The position numbers were made by a program, and so were the translations under genes. The notes below the pieces were generated by a model. The model searched no databases and was not told the origin of the DNA. It was given only the letters and a program-made list of their open reading frames with translations. From the NCBI GenBank assembly GCA_910576125.1, contig CAJTHM010000006.1:179148-243147 (forward strand): a stretch of DNA of 64,000 nt. The letters are read 5' to 3'. This document shows, piece after piece, positions 17,128-25,468 of this stretch. The first letter of the stretch is position 1; every line of letters begins with the position of its first letter. The DNA is from Lachnospiraceae bacterium. GTDB taxonomy: Bacteria; Bacillota; Clostridia; Lachnospirales; Lachnospiraceae.

Positions 17128-17764
17128 GCCTGCGATAAGGACGGAGGAGCAGATCATCAGCCTGTTCCCAGACAGGGAAACGCAAGTCTGCCGGGGATGG
17201 GTGCTGAAAAGAATGGAAGGGCAGCTTTTGGTCTATCCGCTGTATTACAAATTTTCGGAAGGGGATATCCCGGAGAACGTACGCAGATGCGAGGAGATCA
17301 GCCGCCAGTGCGGGGCAGTGTGTGTGTTCCGCATCGTGGAGCATACCAATTACCGCCTGAGTTCCATCCTTACGGACAATGGGTACGGGCTGGAAAAATG
17401 CGGCGTGGTCGGTGAATGGAATTTAACGAGGGATGCCGGAAAAATGTGTATGAAAAGGAAAATGCCGGAGGGATTGTTCCTGAAAAACGGGAACGGCGGG
17501 ACAGAATATGTCATGGCGGGAGAGACGGTCATTGGGATAAAGCGCCAGGGGCTTTTATTCCTGCTGGACGGGAATCTGTCAGATACAGGCTTGGAGGATA
17601 TCCTGCGGTTTGCAGCGGCAAATAGAATTGTAAAGATACTGGCAGATATTCCGGGGAGGGAAGAACTGCCGGAGCAGTATGGGCGGCTGGGCTTTCGCAG
17701 GGTCTATCTCTACCGCCGTTATCAAAAAAATCAGGAGGAGAAATCCTCCGGAAAAGAGGGATAG
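17120..17764 (+). CDS. GNAT-like acetyltransferase (divergent)
   Basis: About 214 residues. WVLKRMEGQ...VYPLYY, then CEEISRQCGAVCVFRIVEHTN, then a C-terminal LGFRRVYLYRRYQK resemble the layout of GNAT proteins with an N-terminal substrate-recognition half. The usual Q/R-x-x-G-x-G/A acetyl-CoA loop is not obvious, so activity is uncertain. The GTG at 17120 overlaps the exporter stop by 8 bases and is preceded by AAGGGGAGTGGG. It belongs to the araC operon. Confidence 0.6.
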   Translation: MNEPAIRTEEQIISLFPDRETQVCRGWVLKRMEGQLLVYPLYYKFSEGDIPENVRRCEEISRQCGAVCVFRIVEHTNYRLSSILTDNGYGLEKCGVVGEWNLTRDAGKMCMKRKMPEGLFLKNGNGGTEYVMAGETVIGIKRQGLLFLLDGNLSDTGLEDILRFAAANRIVKILADIPGREELPEQYGRLGFRRVYLYRRYQKNQEEKSSGKEG

Positions 17765-17767
17765 AAA

Positions 17768-18190
17768 ATGGATTTACAGAATGAAAAATGTGTCATGGTG
17801 ATTGATGAGAACCTGCCGCTTGGCATCATAGCGAACACGGCGGCAATCATGGGCATCACGCTGGGGAAGCAGATGCCGGAGGTCGTAGGCGCAGATGTGT
17901 ATGACAGGACGGGCAATGGTCATTTGGGGATCATTGAATTTCCAGTGCCGATCTTAAAGGGCAATGTGGAGGTGATCAAGTCTATCCGAGAGAAGCTGTA
18001 TGAGCCGGAGTTTTCGGACTTGACGGTGGTGGATTTTTCAGACCTTGCACAGGGGTGCAAGACCTATAATGAGTTTATTGAAAAGATGAAGGACGTTCCA
18101 GAAACGGAACTGAATTATTATGGGGTTGCCATCTGCGGTGCGAAAAAGAAAGTAAACAAATTGACGGGAAGTATGGCGCTGCTGAGATAA
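17768..18190 (+). CDS. DUF2000 family protein
   Basis: A 140-residue protein with the DUF2000 pattern: KCVMVIDENLPLGIIANTAAIMGITLGK at the start and a final YYGVAICGAKKKVNKLTGSMALLR. The fold is peptidyl-tRNA-hydrolase-like by family description, but function is unknown. It sits 3 bases after the GNAT-like gene and is the last gene of the operon, followed by a GC-rich hairpin. Confidence 0.85.
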   Translation: MDLQNEKCVMVIDENLPLGIIANTAAIMGITLGKQMPEVVGADVYDRTGNGHLGIIEFPVPILKGNVEVIKSIREKLYEPEFSDLTVVDFSDLAQGCKTYNEFIEKMKDVPETELNYYGVAICGAKKKVNKLTGSMALLR

Positions 18191-18208
18191 AGGATATACA
18201 AAAGCTAA

Positions 18209-18241
18209 CCGCCGCATATGGTAGGCCGCCATATGCGGCGG
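18209..18241 (+). terminator. hairpin after the DUF2000 gene
   Basis: A 13-bp perfect stem, CCGCCGCATATGG / CCATATGCGGCGG, with a 7-base loop. The T-run is poor, so it may be a rho-independent terminator or an mRNA-end stabiliser. Confidence 0.6.
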
Positions 18242-18279
18242 TCTGCTGTTTCCACAGGCAGGTTTGACAGCAGAAACCG

Positions 18280-18472
18280 CTTGGAAAGCGGGGAAAACAG
18301 AGTTAATATGCTGACACGGCGGTTTACGTTTCCCCTATATCGGACGAAAGGCGAAAAACTTTAGGGCTGATTTGGCCTTTCAAAAACAAAAAATCTGCGA
18401 TTCACGTAGCCAGATTAACCATTCACGAAGTAGGCGTTAGAAATCGCCCTTATTTTTCCGATAAGTTAGTTG
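18280..18472 (+). promoter_or_regulatory. leader of the first LytTR operon with 21-bp-spaced direct repeat
   Basis: Shares blocks of about 80 bp with 34420-34535 ahead of the second operon (TAATATGCTgACACGGCGGT, CCTATATCGGACGAAAGGCG, AAAAACTTTAG). Downstream, ATTCACGTA (18400) and ATTCACGAA (18421) are direct repeats with a 21-base period. Read on the minus strand, TACGTGAAT and TTCGTGAAT fit the LytTR half-site consensus (W-M-M-G-T-T-N-R-K) at 8 and 7 of 9 positions. AgrA-type sites are also two 9-mers 12 bases apart. Autoregulation is inferred. Confidence 0.55.
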
Positions 18473-18482
18473 AGGACTGGAG

Positions 18483-19214
18483 GTGGCAGAAACGATAAAA
18501 ATTGCGGTGTGTGATGATGAAAAAAACATAAGGTCTTACCTCGTTTCGCTCATCAAAAAGCAGGGCGGGGAATACGGCATCACGGAATATGCCTCTGCCG
18601 ATGCGTACCTTTCGGACGGTAAGGAGCATGACATTATATTTCTGGACATAGAGATGGGCGGCTCCGGCGCAGGCATGGACGGCATGGGGCTGGCAAGGCA
18701 TATCCGGGGCATGGAGGCGCAGAAACAGCCCATCATCATTTTTGTGACAGGGTATGAAAAATATGTGTATGATGCGTTTGACGTAGGGGCGTTCCAGTAT
18801 CTTGTAAAGCCCGTGGACGAACAGAAATTTGCAGAGGTGTTCGGACGGGCGGCGGGGCAGATCGCATCGGAGGCGGAGCAGCGGAAGAAAAAACTTGTGA
18901 TCCAGTATGGCGGCGAGGGAAAGGCGATACCGCTGAATGACATTTACTACATGGAAAGCCGGAACCACAATATCATCCTGTACCTAAAAGACGGAAGTAT
19001 GGAATACTATGCGAAGATCGGGGATTTGGAGGAGGAGCTTGCGGGGCAGTTCTACCGCATCCACCGGGGATACCTTATCAACCTTTTCCATGTGGAGGGT
19101 TACGATAAGACGGAGGTAAGGATGGCAAACGGGGATAAGCTGCTGCTTTCAAGGTATAAATATGACGGCTTTGTGCAGGCATACATGGATTACATTTCGG
19201 AGGAAAGCCTATGA
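18483..19214 (+). CDS. LytTR-type response regulator 1 (AgrA-like)
   Basis: A 243-residue regulator. The receiver domain (5-125) has the acidic pair CDDE, phosphoacceptor Asp in IIFLDIEMGG (about 58) and the conserved Lys in YLVKPVDEQKF. The C-terminal LytTR DNA-binding domain (145-238) has YYMESRNHNIILYLKDG and FYRIHRGYLINLFHV. The start is a GTG with GAGGACTGGAG upstream. The stop overlaps the kinase start as ATGA. It is probably activated by the adjacent kinase and drives the array genes behind it (inference from order and leader repeats). Confidence 0.93.
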   Translation: MAETIKIAVCDDEKNIRSYLVSLIKKQGGEYGITEYASADAYLSDGKEHDIIFLDIEMGGSGAGMDGMGLARHIRGMEAQKQPIIIFVTGYEKYVYDAFDVGAFQYLVKPVDEQKFAEVFGRAAGQIASEAEQRKKKLVIQYGGEGKAIPLNDIYYMESRNHNIILYLKDGSMEYYAKIGDLEEELAGQFYRIHRGYLINLFHVEGYDKTEVRMANGDKLLLSRYKYDGFVQAYMDYISEESL

Positions 19215-20623
19215 GCCAGCCAGCGTTTGAAATAGTGAATAGCATATTGGATATATGGAAGATTGCCATACAAGCAATTATGTTCCTTGTTTTGTGGGCG
19301 GCGGCTTTCAGAGGGAAAAAAGGAAAAATGGATGGCATTGCGGCAGCGCTGTTTATCCTTGCCAATATAGGGATAGGATTCCTTCCGTGTGCCGCTTGGG
19401 TGCGGTATGGCGTTTCCGCTTTTGCAATAATGGGGTATGCGGGGATACGTTATAAAAAGCAGATTGGAAAAGCAGTATTTGTGATGCTCTCCTTTTATAA
19501 TCTCCATTGTCTTGGCTATTTGATGGCGAGCAGTATTTACGAAAAAATAATAAATGTAATGATGAAAAGCCTAGATATGATGCAGGATAGTTATTTGCAG
19601 GAAATGTATCACTGCATGACAGTTGGGATGTTCTGTTTGGTATTTACTTATTCGGTATTATTTGTGGCAATGGTGCTTATTTTGTACAGACTTATGAAGG
19701 GTGTAACCATAATGGCGTGGCAGGATGTTATCCTGCTTTCCATCCTGAATTTTGTCGGGAGCATGATTGCAAACGTGGTCAACGGCCTGCTTATTGTAAG
19801 AATAAATACAGATGCTTTTGTGCTGTTTGATGAAAAGCCAGACCTGCTTTGGAAGATTCCCATGATAGCATTATGTATTTTTGCGGGAGAGGCCGCCCTG
19901 ATTTATTTCTGGCAGAGATACCGCATCCTGCTTGCTGAGAGGCAGAAACATTTCGTGGAGGAACAGCAGGTCAAGGCCATGAAGATGCGTCTGGAGGAAG
20001 CGGAGAATTTTTATGGAAGCATCCGGAAGGTGCGTCACGAGATGAAGAACCATATGGCGAACATTAAAGGACTGGCAGGAGCCGGGGAGTATGGGGAAAT
20101 AGAGGATTATATACGGCGGATGGATGAGACCATGCAGGAACTGGAATATAAGTATGTGACGGGGAATGCAGTGACGGATGTCATCATCAATGACAAATGC
20201 CGCAGGGCGGAAAAGGCGGGAATCCGGTTTGATGCAGATTTTCGGTATGGCGGGGAAATTCCCGTGTTTGATATGGGGATCATATTGAACAACCTTTTGG
20301 ATAATGCCATAGAAGCCTGCGAAAAACTGGAAACAGGTAAAGGATTTATACGCCTTTCATTAAAGCGGAAAAAGCAGTTTTTGATACTGTATGTAGAAAA
20401 TAGCTTTGACGGTGCTGTCCCTGTAAGCAAAGGCAGTCCACTCCCGCCTACAACGAAACAGAGTATCCTGCCGGGAATCATTACGGAGCATGGGATAGGG
20501 CTTGAAAATGTGCGGGATATTGCAGAGAGGTATTTCGGCGGTGTAAACATAAAAGTGAAAGGGGATGTGTTCCATGTGACGGTAATGCTGCAGCAGGGGG
20601 AGGTGGGGAAGGTAAGTAAATGA
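19211..20623 (+). CDS. GHKL sensor histidine kinase 1 (AgrC-like)
   Basis: A 470-residue membrane kinase with six or seven hydrophobic helices in residues 10-240 and no large outer domain, typical of peptide-sensing AgrC/ComD kinases. The phosphoacceptor box is RKVRHEMKNHMANI (about 275), the N box NNLLDNAIEACEK (about 360) and the G box EHGIGLENV (about 430). The ligand is unknown, and no AgrB/AgrD gene is visible nearby. Array genes follow 48 bases downstream. Confidence 0.92.
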   Translation: MSQPAFEIVNSILDIWKIAIQAIMFLVLWAAAFRGKKGKMDGIAAALFILANIGIGFLPCAAWVRYGVSAFAIMGYAGIRYKKQIGKAVFVMLSFYNLHCLGYLMASSIYEKIINVMMKSLDMMQDSYLQEMYHCMTVGMFCLVFTYSVLFVAMVLILYRLMKGVTIMAWQDVILLSILNFVGSMIANVVNGLLIVRINTDAFVLFDEKPDLLWKIPMIALCIFAGEAALIYFWQRYRILLAERQKHFVEEQQVKAMKMRLEEAENFYGSIRKVRHEMKNHMANIKGLAGAGEYGEIEDYIRRMDETMQELEYKYVTGNAVTDVIINDKCRRAEKAGIRFDADFRYGGEIPVFDMGIILNNLLDNAIEACEKLETGKGFIRLSLKRKKQFLILYVENSFDGAVPVSKGSPLPPTTKQSILPGIITEHGIGLENVRDIAERYFGGVNIKVKGDVFHVTVMLQQGEVGKVSK

Positions 20624-20671
20624 CCTTGCACTAAATGAAACTCAAAAACAGATTAAAACGGAGGAATAAAA

Positions 20672-21346
20672 ATGGCTATCAGTGGAATAGGACAGAATTA
20701 TTATCAGAACAATGTGGAAACAAAGAGAAATACGAAAAATGTGAACGGTACGGAAAAATTCGCACTGGAAAAAACAGGCAGTACACAGGAACTATCGGAA
20801 GCGGAAGAAATGGAACTGTTCAAGAAGGAATTTTATGAAGACCTTTCTAAAGTCACCAATCATAGGATGGTGAGCAATGCGGCTGTCAATATCTCGGAGG
20901 CGGCATTCAAGGCAATGAAGGAAGACCCGCAATACAGGGAGAAGGTTCTTTCACTGATTCAGAGGGATTGGGGGGATTCCTATGCGCCGAGGAACTGTTC
21001 CGTGCTGATAACTGTCGGTGCGACCCTGAATGAGTACAGGGCGGATTCATGGCCCGTTGGCTATGATTCGGAATTTGATGTGCGTTCACAGAACAGTTTC
21101 TATAAAAGGACGAGTGACAAAAAAGACAGGCAGAAGGAACTGTTGGAAGAATATCTGGAAAAGCGGGCACAGTCTAAGAGACAGCAGCAGGAGCTGTTGG
21201 ATGAAAAGATTGCAAAGGCGGAGCAGGAGAGAAGCAGGCTGGCAAAGGCGTGGGCTGGTGAAAGGCAGATGGCGGCGGCATCCAATGCTTATGATGCAAA
21301 TGTCATGACGGAGATAGCGGCAGGCGGTGATTCGCTGCCTGGTTAA
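20672..21346 (+). CDS. array protein with MAISGIG start, coiled-coil C-terminus
   Basis: A 224-residue protein of unrecognised family. It has a short N-terminal MAISGIGQNYYQNN motif like other array members, a polar linker, and a globular core (about 60-150) with two repeated NAAVNISEAAFKAMKEDPQY-like helices and a VLITVGATLNEY strand. A charged coiled coil runs at 155-205. No signal peptide, enzyme motif or membrane helix is visible. It directly follows the kinase with AACGGAGGAATAAAA, so it is likely part of its transcript. Confidence 0.7.
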   Translation: MAISGIGQNYYQNNVETKRNTKNVNGTEKFALEKTGSTQELSEAEEMELFKKEFYEDLSKVTNHRMVSNAAVNISEAAFKAMKEDPQYREKVLSLIQRDWGDSYAPRNCSVLITVGATLNEYRADSWPVGYDSEFDVRSQNSFYKRTSDKKDRQKELLEEYLEKRAQSKRQQQELLDEKIAKAEQERSRLAKAWAGERQMAAASNAYDANVMTEIAAGGDSLPG

Positions 21347-21358
21347 TGAAGGGCATCA

Positions 21359-21410
21359 TGCCCGGACTTACCGCAAGGGGGCATGGGCGGCTCCGAATGA
21401 CAGAGGGCTG
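21359..21410 (+). repeat. spacer module E1, copy 1
   Basis: About 52 bases folding into hairpin 1 (arms GCCC and GGGC around 14-15 bases) and a weaker hairpin 2 ending GACAGAGGGCTG. It lies 33 bases before the next start codon. In hairpin 1 both arms differ from copies 3, 5 and 6 (GCTC/GAGC), a compensatory change. One frame reads ARTYRKGAWAAPNDRGL then stop. Confidence 0.7.
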
Positions 21411-21442
21411 TAGGTAAGATTTTTTGAAGGAGGATGAAAATT

Positions 21443-22186
21443 ATGTCAATGGAGATCACAAACAATTACAGTAACTATGCGGCAAATTATACTGATGCCG
21501 TGAAAAAGCCGGATGTCAGGGCGGCAACAGAGGTAAAGACAAGCAAATCAACAAACAGCAAAGACAAGGTGCAGGCGTATTATGAACAGCTATGCAAAAA
21601 ATTTCCACAGATAAATTTCAACACAAATGGCGGCGTATTACCGAGCAATAGCAGCAGAGTCACGGTAAATCTTTCGTATGACTGTTTGAAGAAAATGGCA
21701 AATGATCCTGAATTCGCAAAAGAAATCGAATGGAATCTGTCGGGAGAAGTTGCTGCAAACTCAATGGTTTATGGGTGGGCGCAGAGAGATGGTGTCGTAC
21801 TTGGCGGAAGGACTGTTACATATGATGCCAATGGCAACAGGCAGTCATCCTGTGGCGGCATGAGGACAGCAAATACAGGGAATGGAAATAACAATACTGA
21901 TAAAATACAGAAGAAGTATAAGGAAGAGGAAGAACGCCTGTTAAAAGCCAGAAAGAAACGTGAAGAAAAGGAAAAAATTGCTGAAAAGCAAGCAGAGAAA
22001 AAGGCGGAGGAAGAAAAAGCAGCGGAACGTCGGGCAGAAAGAAAAGAGCATATGGAAAAACTGATGGAAGGGACGTACAAGGTATCTGCCATTGGCACGG
22101 ATATGAAAAGCGTTACACAGAATATTGTTGCGGCGTTATCCGGCACATCGTCACCCACAGGGGCAAGTTTTGATATAAAGGCATAA
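21443..22186 (+). CDS. DUF6033-like array protein ending in FDIKA
   Basis: A 247-residue protein. N-terminal motif MSMEITNNYSNYAANY; core (about 40-125) with YYEQLCKKFPQINF, NLSYDCLKKMANDPEFAKEIEWNL, and a strand pair ending GNRQSSCGGM. Then a long Lys/Glu/Ala coil (155-205) and C-terminus SVTQNIVAALSGTSSPTGAS before FDIKA. The core and tail closely match the gene at 38538. The start at 21443 is set by AAGGAGG 9 bases upstream; the ATG at 21434 touches that site. No known function. Confidence 0.75.
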   Translation: MSMEITNNYSNYAANYTDAVKKPDVRAATEVKTSKSTNSKDKVQAYYEQLCKKFPQINFNTNGGVLPSNSSRVTVNLSYDCLKKMANDPEFAKEIEWNLSGEVAANSMVYGWAQRDGVVLGGRTVTYDANGNRQSSCGGMRTANTGNGNNNTDKIQKKYKEEEERLLKARKKREEKEKIAEKQAEKKAEEEKAAERRAERKEHMEKLMEGTYKVSAIGTDMKSVTQNIVAALSGTSSPTGASFDIKA

Positions 22187-22239
22187 ATAATCCTTACATC
22201 CAATTCCGCAGAGGTGCATAAAACTTTGCCCCTGCGGAT

Positions 22240-22290
22240 TGCTCCGGCATATTGCATGGGAGCGAATGTGGCTCTAACGACAGAGGGCTG
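22240..22290 (+). repeat. spacer module E1, copy 2 (degenerate)
   Basis: Retains TGCTCCGG...GGGAGC and CTAACGACAGAGGGCTG but has a small deletion that breaks the ARTY reading frame. No array gene follows; a hairpin (GGAATCTCA/TGAGATTC, 22313-22333) and about 165 bases without other features lead to the GNAT gene. Confidence 0.6.
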
Positions 22291-22498
22291 TTACATAAAA
22301 ATAACTTCTCGGAATCTCAATGAATGAGATTCTAAGCGAAGATTGACAACTGAATATCATGCAGGAAAAGAAATTAGAGAAAAATGGACATAAACATTGG
22401 ACATAGTGGGTACTATGCCTTGAAAAATCTTATGGAATCGCTTAATATATCATTATTAGGCGGCTAAACCTAAGAATGATAAAACGGAGGATTTTCAT

Positions 22499-23029
22499 AT
22501 GTTATTGCAATTTAAAAATTTAACAATTAGAAATGCAACTGTTAAAGACGCAGATTTATTATCATCATGGTGGAATGATGGAAAGATTATGGCTCATGCA
22601 GGTTTTCCTAATGGGACTGGTGAAATGGCAGATGAAATTGCTGAAAAAATCAAAAGGGACACTGATGAAGACAGAAGACGTCTGATTGTTGAACTTGATA
22701 AAAGACCTATTGGTGAAATGAGTTATAGCAGGGAGAGCGAAGCTACAGTCGAAATCGGAATTAAGATTTGTGATTTTTCAGAGCATGACAAGGGGTATGG
22801 AAAAATACTTTTGAGTATGCTTATCTTTTCATTATTTGAAGATATGGGATATAAAAAAGTAATACTTGATACGAACGTAAATAACAAAAGGGCGCAACAT
22901 GTTTATGAAGAACTTGGTTTCAGGAAGGTGCAAGTTAGGGAGAATTCATGGCGAAATCAACTTGGAGAGTTGCAATCTTCTATTGATTATGAAATGTATC
23001 GAGAATATTTTGTGAATTTTGCAAAATAA
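22499..23029 (+). CDS. GNAT family N-acetyltransferase (RimJ/RimL type)
   Basis: A 176-residue acetyltransferase with the RimL-like start LTIRNATVKDADLLSSWWND, the acetyl-CoA loop HDKGYGKILLSMLIFSLFEDMGYKKV (about 98-123) and DTNVNNKRAQHVYEELGFRKV. It has a ribosome-binding site AACGGAGG and its own terminator, so it stands alone. Low GC compared with flanks suggests a separate origin. Substrate unknown. Confidence 0.9.
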   Translation: MLLQFKNLTIRNATVKDADLLSSWWNDGKIMAHAGFPNGTGEMADEIAEKIKRDTDEDRRRLIVELDKRPIGEMSYSRESEATVEIGIKICDFSEHDKGYGKILLSMLIFSLFEDMGYKKVILDTNVNNKRAQHVYEELGFRKVQVRENSWRNQLGELQSSIDYEMYREYFVNFAK

Positions 23030-23067
23030 AAGGTATTTTATTCTCCAATTGTATCATGAGATGTATT

Positions 23068-23099
23068 AAGCACTTAGGTAAAATCTAAGTGCTTTTCTT
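23068..23099 (+). terminator. terminator of the GNAT gene
   Basis: The perfect 10-bp stem AAGCACTTAG / CTAAGTGCTT is followed by TTCTT, about 40 bases after the GNAT stop. Confidence 0.85.
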
Positions 23100-23249
23100 A
23101 TGTCCTATTTACAACATCAGAGCAAAAAGGAGGATATGAAAAACTGAATATTGGTTACTTATGGTAGCGGTTTATCCTTGTGGAAAATCAGCTACCTTTT
23201 TAATTTTCAGTAACTATCAATTTATCACAGAAAGAGCGAGGTGTTAGAA

Positions 23250-23591
23250 ATGATTGAGAGTAAACAGGAAGTCAGCAGAGATTTAGAAAAGGCATTGCAG
23301 GCATTGAAACAGGCGCAACAGCGTGTAGCCAACGAAAAGAAAAAGCAGAACGAGAAGAAACGCAAAGCCGAAAACCACCATAAGTACATCATGGGCGGCA
23401 TTATCGTGAAGTATTTCCCTGACTGCTACCGCTATGACGAGGGCGAGTTAAACCGTATCTTGTCGGTTGCCTTGCAGACAAGGGAGTGTCAGCAGATTAT
23501 ATCCAAAATCAAAGCGGAAAGCCGAGAAACCACTCCCCCACAATCCACTCTCCCCAATGCCGAAAATGAAAGCGAGGGCGGTACGGAATGA
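23250..23591 (+). CDS. DUF3847 family protein of a mobilizable element
   Basis: A 113-residue protein. Residues 5-45 are a Lys/Gln-rich coiled coil; the core KAENHHKYIMGGIIVKYFPD is the DUF3847 signature, followed by an acidic tail. The family is found next to MobA/MobL relaxases in Firmicutes integrative elements, exactly as here, and is presumed to help relaxosome or accessory functions. The ATG at 23250 follows GCGAGG. Confidence 0.85.
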   Translation: MIESKQEVSRDLEKALQALKQAQQRVANEKKKQNEKKRKAENHHKYIMGGIIVKYFPDCYRYDEGELNRILSVALQTRECQQIISKIKAESRETTPPQSTLPNAENESEGGTE

Positions 23592-23893
23592 CAAAGGCGA
23601 GGACACTGGAAAGCCGAGGTAACGTATCCACCCTGTTTACAGGGTGCGCACATACCACCAGAGGTGGTATGTGCGCCCTTCGGGGAGCAAGTTTCACTTG
23701 CATGGACTCCTGCGGAGGGCGTTGTCTGCCTTGCGGCAGCCAAAAGGGGAAACGACAATTCCCCTTCGCAAGCTGCGCTTGCTACCCTTTAGTGAACTTT
23801 GCGTTCAGACAAAAGCCAAAGTGCGGCTTTTATCTGCCCACAAAGTCTATGGGTGCGCCCCACTACCCTGTCTGCAGAATGTAGGTGTTGCGT
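23592..23893 (+). other. noncoding region before the relaxase, candidate oriT
   Basis: About 300 bases without a supported gene. It holds a strong hairpin at 23643-23678: CGCACATACCACC pairs with GGTGGTATGTGCG around AGAG. Short inverted repeats follow, such as CAAGTTTCACTTG at 23688. MobA/MobL relaxases usually nick close to such an inverted repeat just upstream of their gene. The oriT role is inferred from position only. Confidence 0.45.
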
Positions 23894-25468
23894 ATGGCTA
23901 ATGTTACGAAACAGGCAAGCACACGTTTCTCCATAGTCAAGCGGAGCAAAGGGCAGTCGGCAGTTGAGAAAGCGTCCTATATCAGCAGGAGTATTCTTGT
24001 CAGTGAATTTGACGGACAGACATATCGACCAAAATACCATGAAGATTTAGTCCATAGCGAAATCACTCTCCCACCCAATGCGCCTAAAGAGTATGCAGAC
24101 CGAGCCACCTTATGGAACACTGTTGAACTGTCAGAGAAAGGACAGAAATCACAGCTTGCAAGAATGTTAAAAGCGTCACTCCCCAACGATTGGAGTTATG
24201 AACTTGCGGAAGAAGTCGTGAGGGATTATGTGCAGAGGAATTTTGTTGACAAGGGAATGTGCGCTGATTGGGCAATCCATGACAGCGAGAACGGCAAAGG
24301 ACAGCGCAATCTCCATATCCATGTTTTACTCACAATGCGCCCCCTCACAGAAAATGGGGAATGGGGAGCGAAACAGAAAAAAGTGTATGACCTTGATGAA
24401 AATGGGGAGCGTATTCCTGTCATTGACAAAAAGACAGGACAGCAGAAAGTTGACAAGCGCAATCGCAAACAATGGAAATGCCATACTGCCGACAGCACCG
24501 ATTGGAACAGCAGGGAAAACGCTAAAATGTGGCGAAAGGATTTAGCTGACACAATCAATGCAACCAATGAACAGTTGGGGATTGCGCTACATTGGGAACA
24601 CCGCTCTTTTAAGGAACAGGGAATTGACCGAGAGCCGACAATCCATATCGGGGCGGTTGCCAACGCTTTAGAGCGCAAAGGCATACAGACCGAGAGGGGC
24701 AACATCAATCGGGAAATCATCAAGAATAATCTGCTGTTGGAACAGGCGAAAGAAATGCTCATGCTTGCCAAGCAGGAATTTCACAGCGCACAGTACGCCA
24801 AGATTAAGAGTACAGCGGTCAGCGTGAAGAATGAAGTCATGGAGATGATTACAAAAGTGAGGGAGCGCAAAGGCAGGCTTGACCTGCCGATTGTCAGCGG
24901 AAAGCACCTAAGAAGAATATCCGACCGAACCGCTTTGCAGTCAGCCGACAATGCGGAGAAATTCATCACGACAAGGAAGATAGACAGCTTTGAGAGCCTT
25001 GCGAAATTCACAGCGGATAGGGAGCAGAAATACCAGCAGTTGGAAACGGTACATCTTTCCAAGGGGCAGAAACTAAGCCGACTAAAGGAACTGTCAAAAA
25101 TGTATGCCCTCTATGCGCCAATCCAAGCCACCTATAAGGAGAGCCAGTCACTCAAAGGATTTGCGAAAATGAAATACGATAGGGAGCATAAGGACAGCTT
25201 ATCGAAGTACCCCGAATTAAAGGAGCGTATGCAGAGCCTTTTGCAGAACGGCGAGAAGATAACGCCGAAACAGTGGAAAGCCGAGATACAGTCTTTGCAG
25301 TCCGAGTATGACAGTATCGGCAGGGAACAGACCAAGACCGCCACAGAGTTAGCGTATGCGGAAGTTATCAGCTATAACAAAAAGAACCTTGAAAGGGAAC
25401 TTCAGAACGAGAGCCGACAGCATAACAGACAACAGAGCAGAACGAAACGGAGGGAGGAAGAAATTTAA
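23894..25468 (+). CDS. MobA/MobL family relaxase
   Basis: A 524-residue mobilization nuclease. N-terminal MobA/MobL domain (1-235): FSIVKRSKGQSAVEKASYIS, then DWAIHDSENGKGQRNLHIHVLLTMRPL, which holds the HIH metal-binding triad, and EHRSFKEQGIDREPTIHIG. The remainder is a helical region. The protein nicks oriT and leads the strand into a recipient cell. The stop codon is the last three bases before an insertion sequence, so the natural C-terminus may have been trimmed. The start MANVTKQAST was chosen over an upstream GTG. Confidence 0.93.
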   Translation: MANVTKQASTRFSIVKRSKGQSAVEKASYISRSILVSEFDGQTYRPKYHEDLVHSEITLPPNAPKEYADRATLWNTVELSEKGQKSQLARMLKASLPNDWSYELAEEVVRDYVQRNFVDKGMCADWAIHDSENGKGQRNLHIHVLLTMRPLTENGEWGAKQKKVYDLDENGERIPVIDKKTGQQKVDKRNRKQWKCHTADSTDWNSRENAKMWRKDLADTINATNEQLGIALHWEHRSFKEQGIDREPTIHIGAVANALERKGIQTERGNINREIIKNNLLLEQAKEMLMLAKQEFHSAQYAKIKSTAVSVKNEVMEMITKVRERKGRLDLPIVSGKHLRRISDRTALQSADNAEKFITTRKIDSFESLAKFTADREQKYQQLETVHLSKGQKLSRLKELSKMYALYAPIQATYKESQSLKGFAKMKYDREHKDSLSKYPELKERMQSLLQNGEKITPKQWKAEIQSLQSEYDSIGREQTKTATELAYAEVISYNKKNLERELQNESRQHNRQQSRTKRREEEI

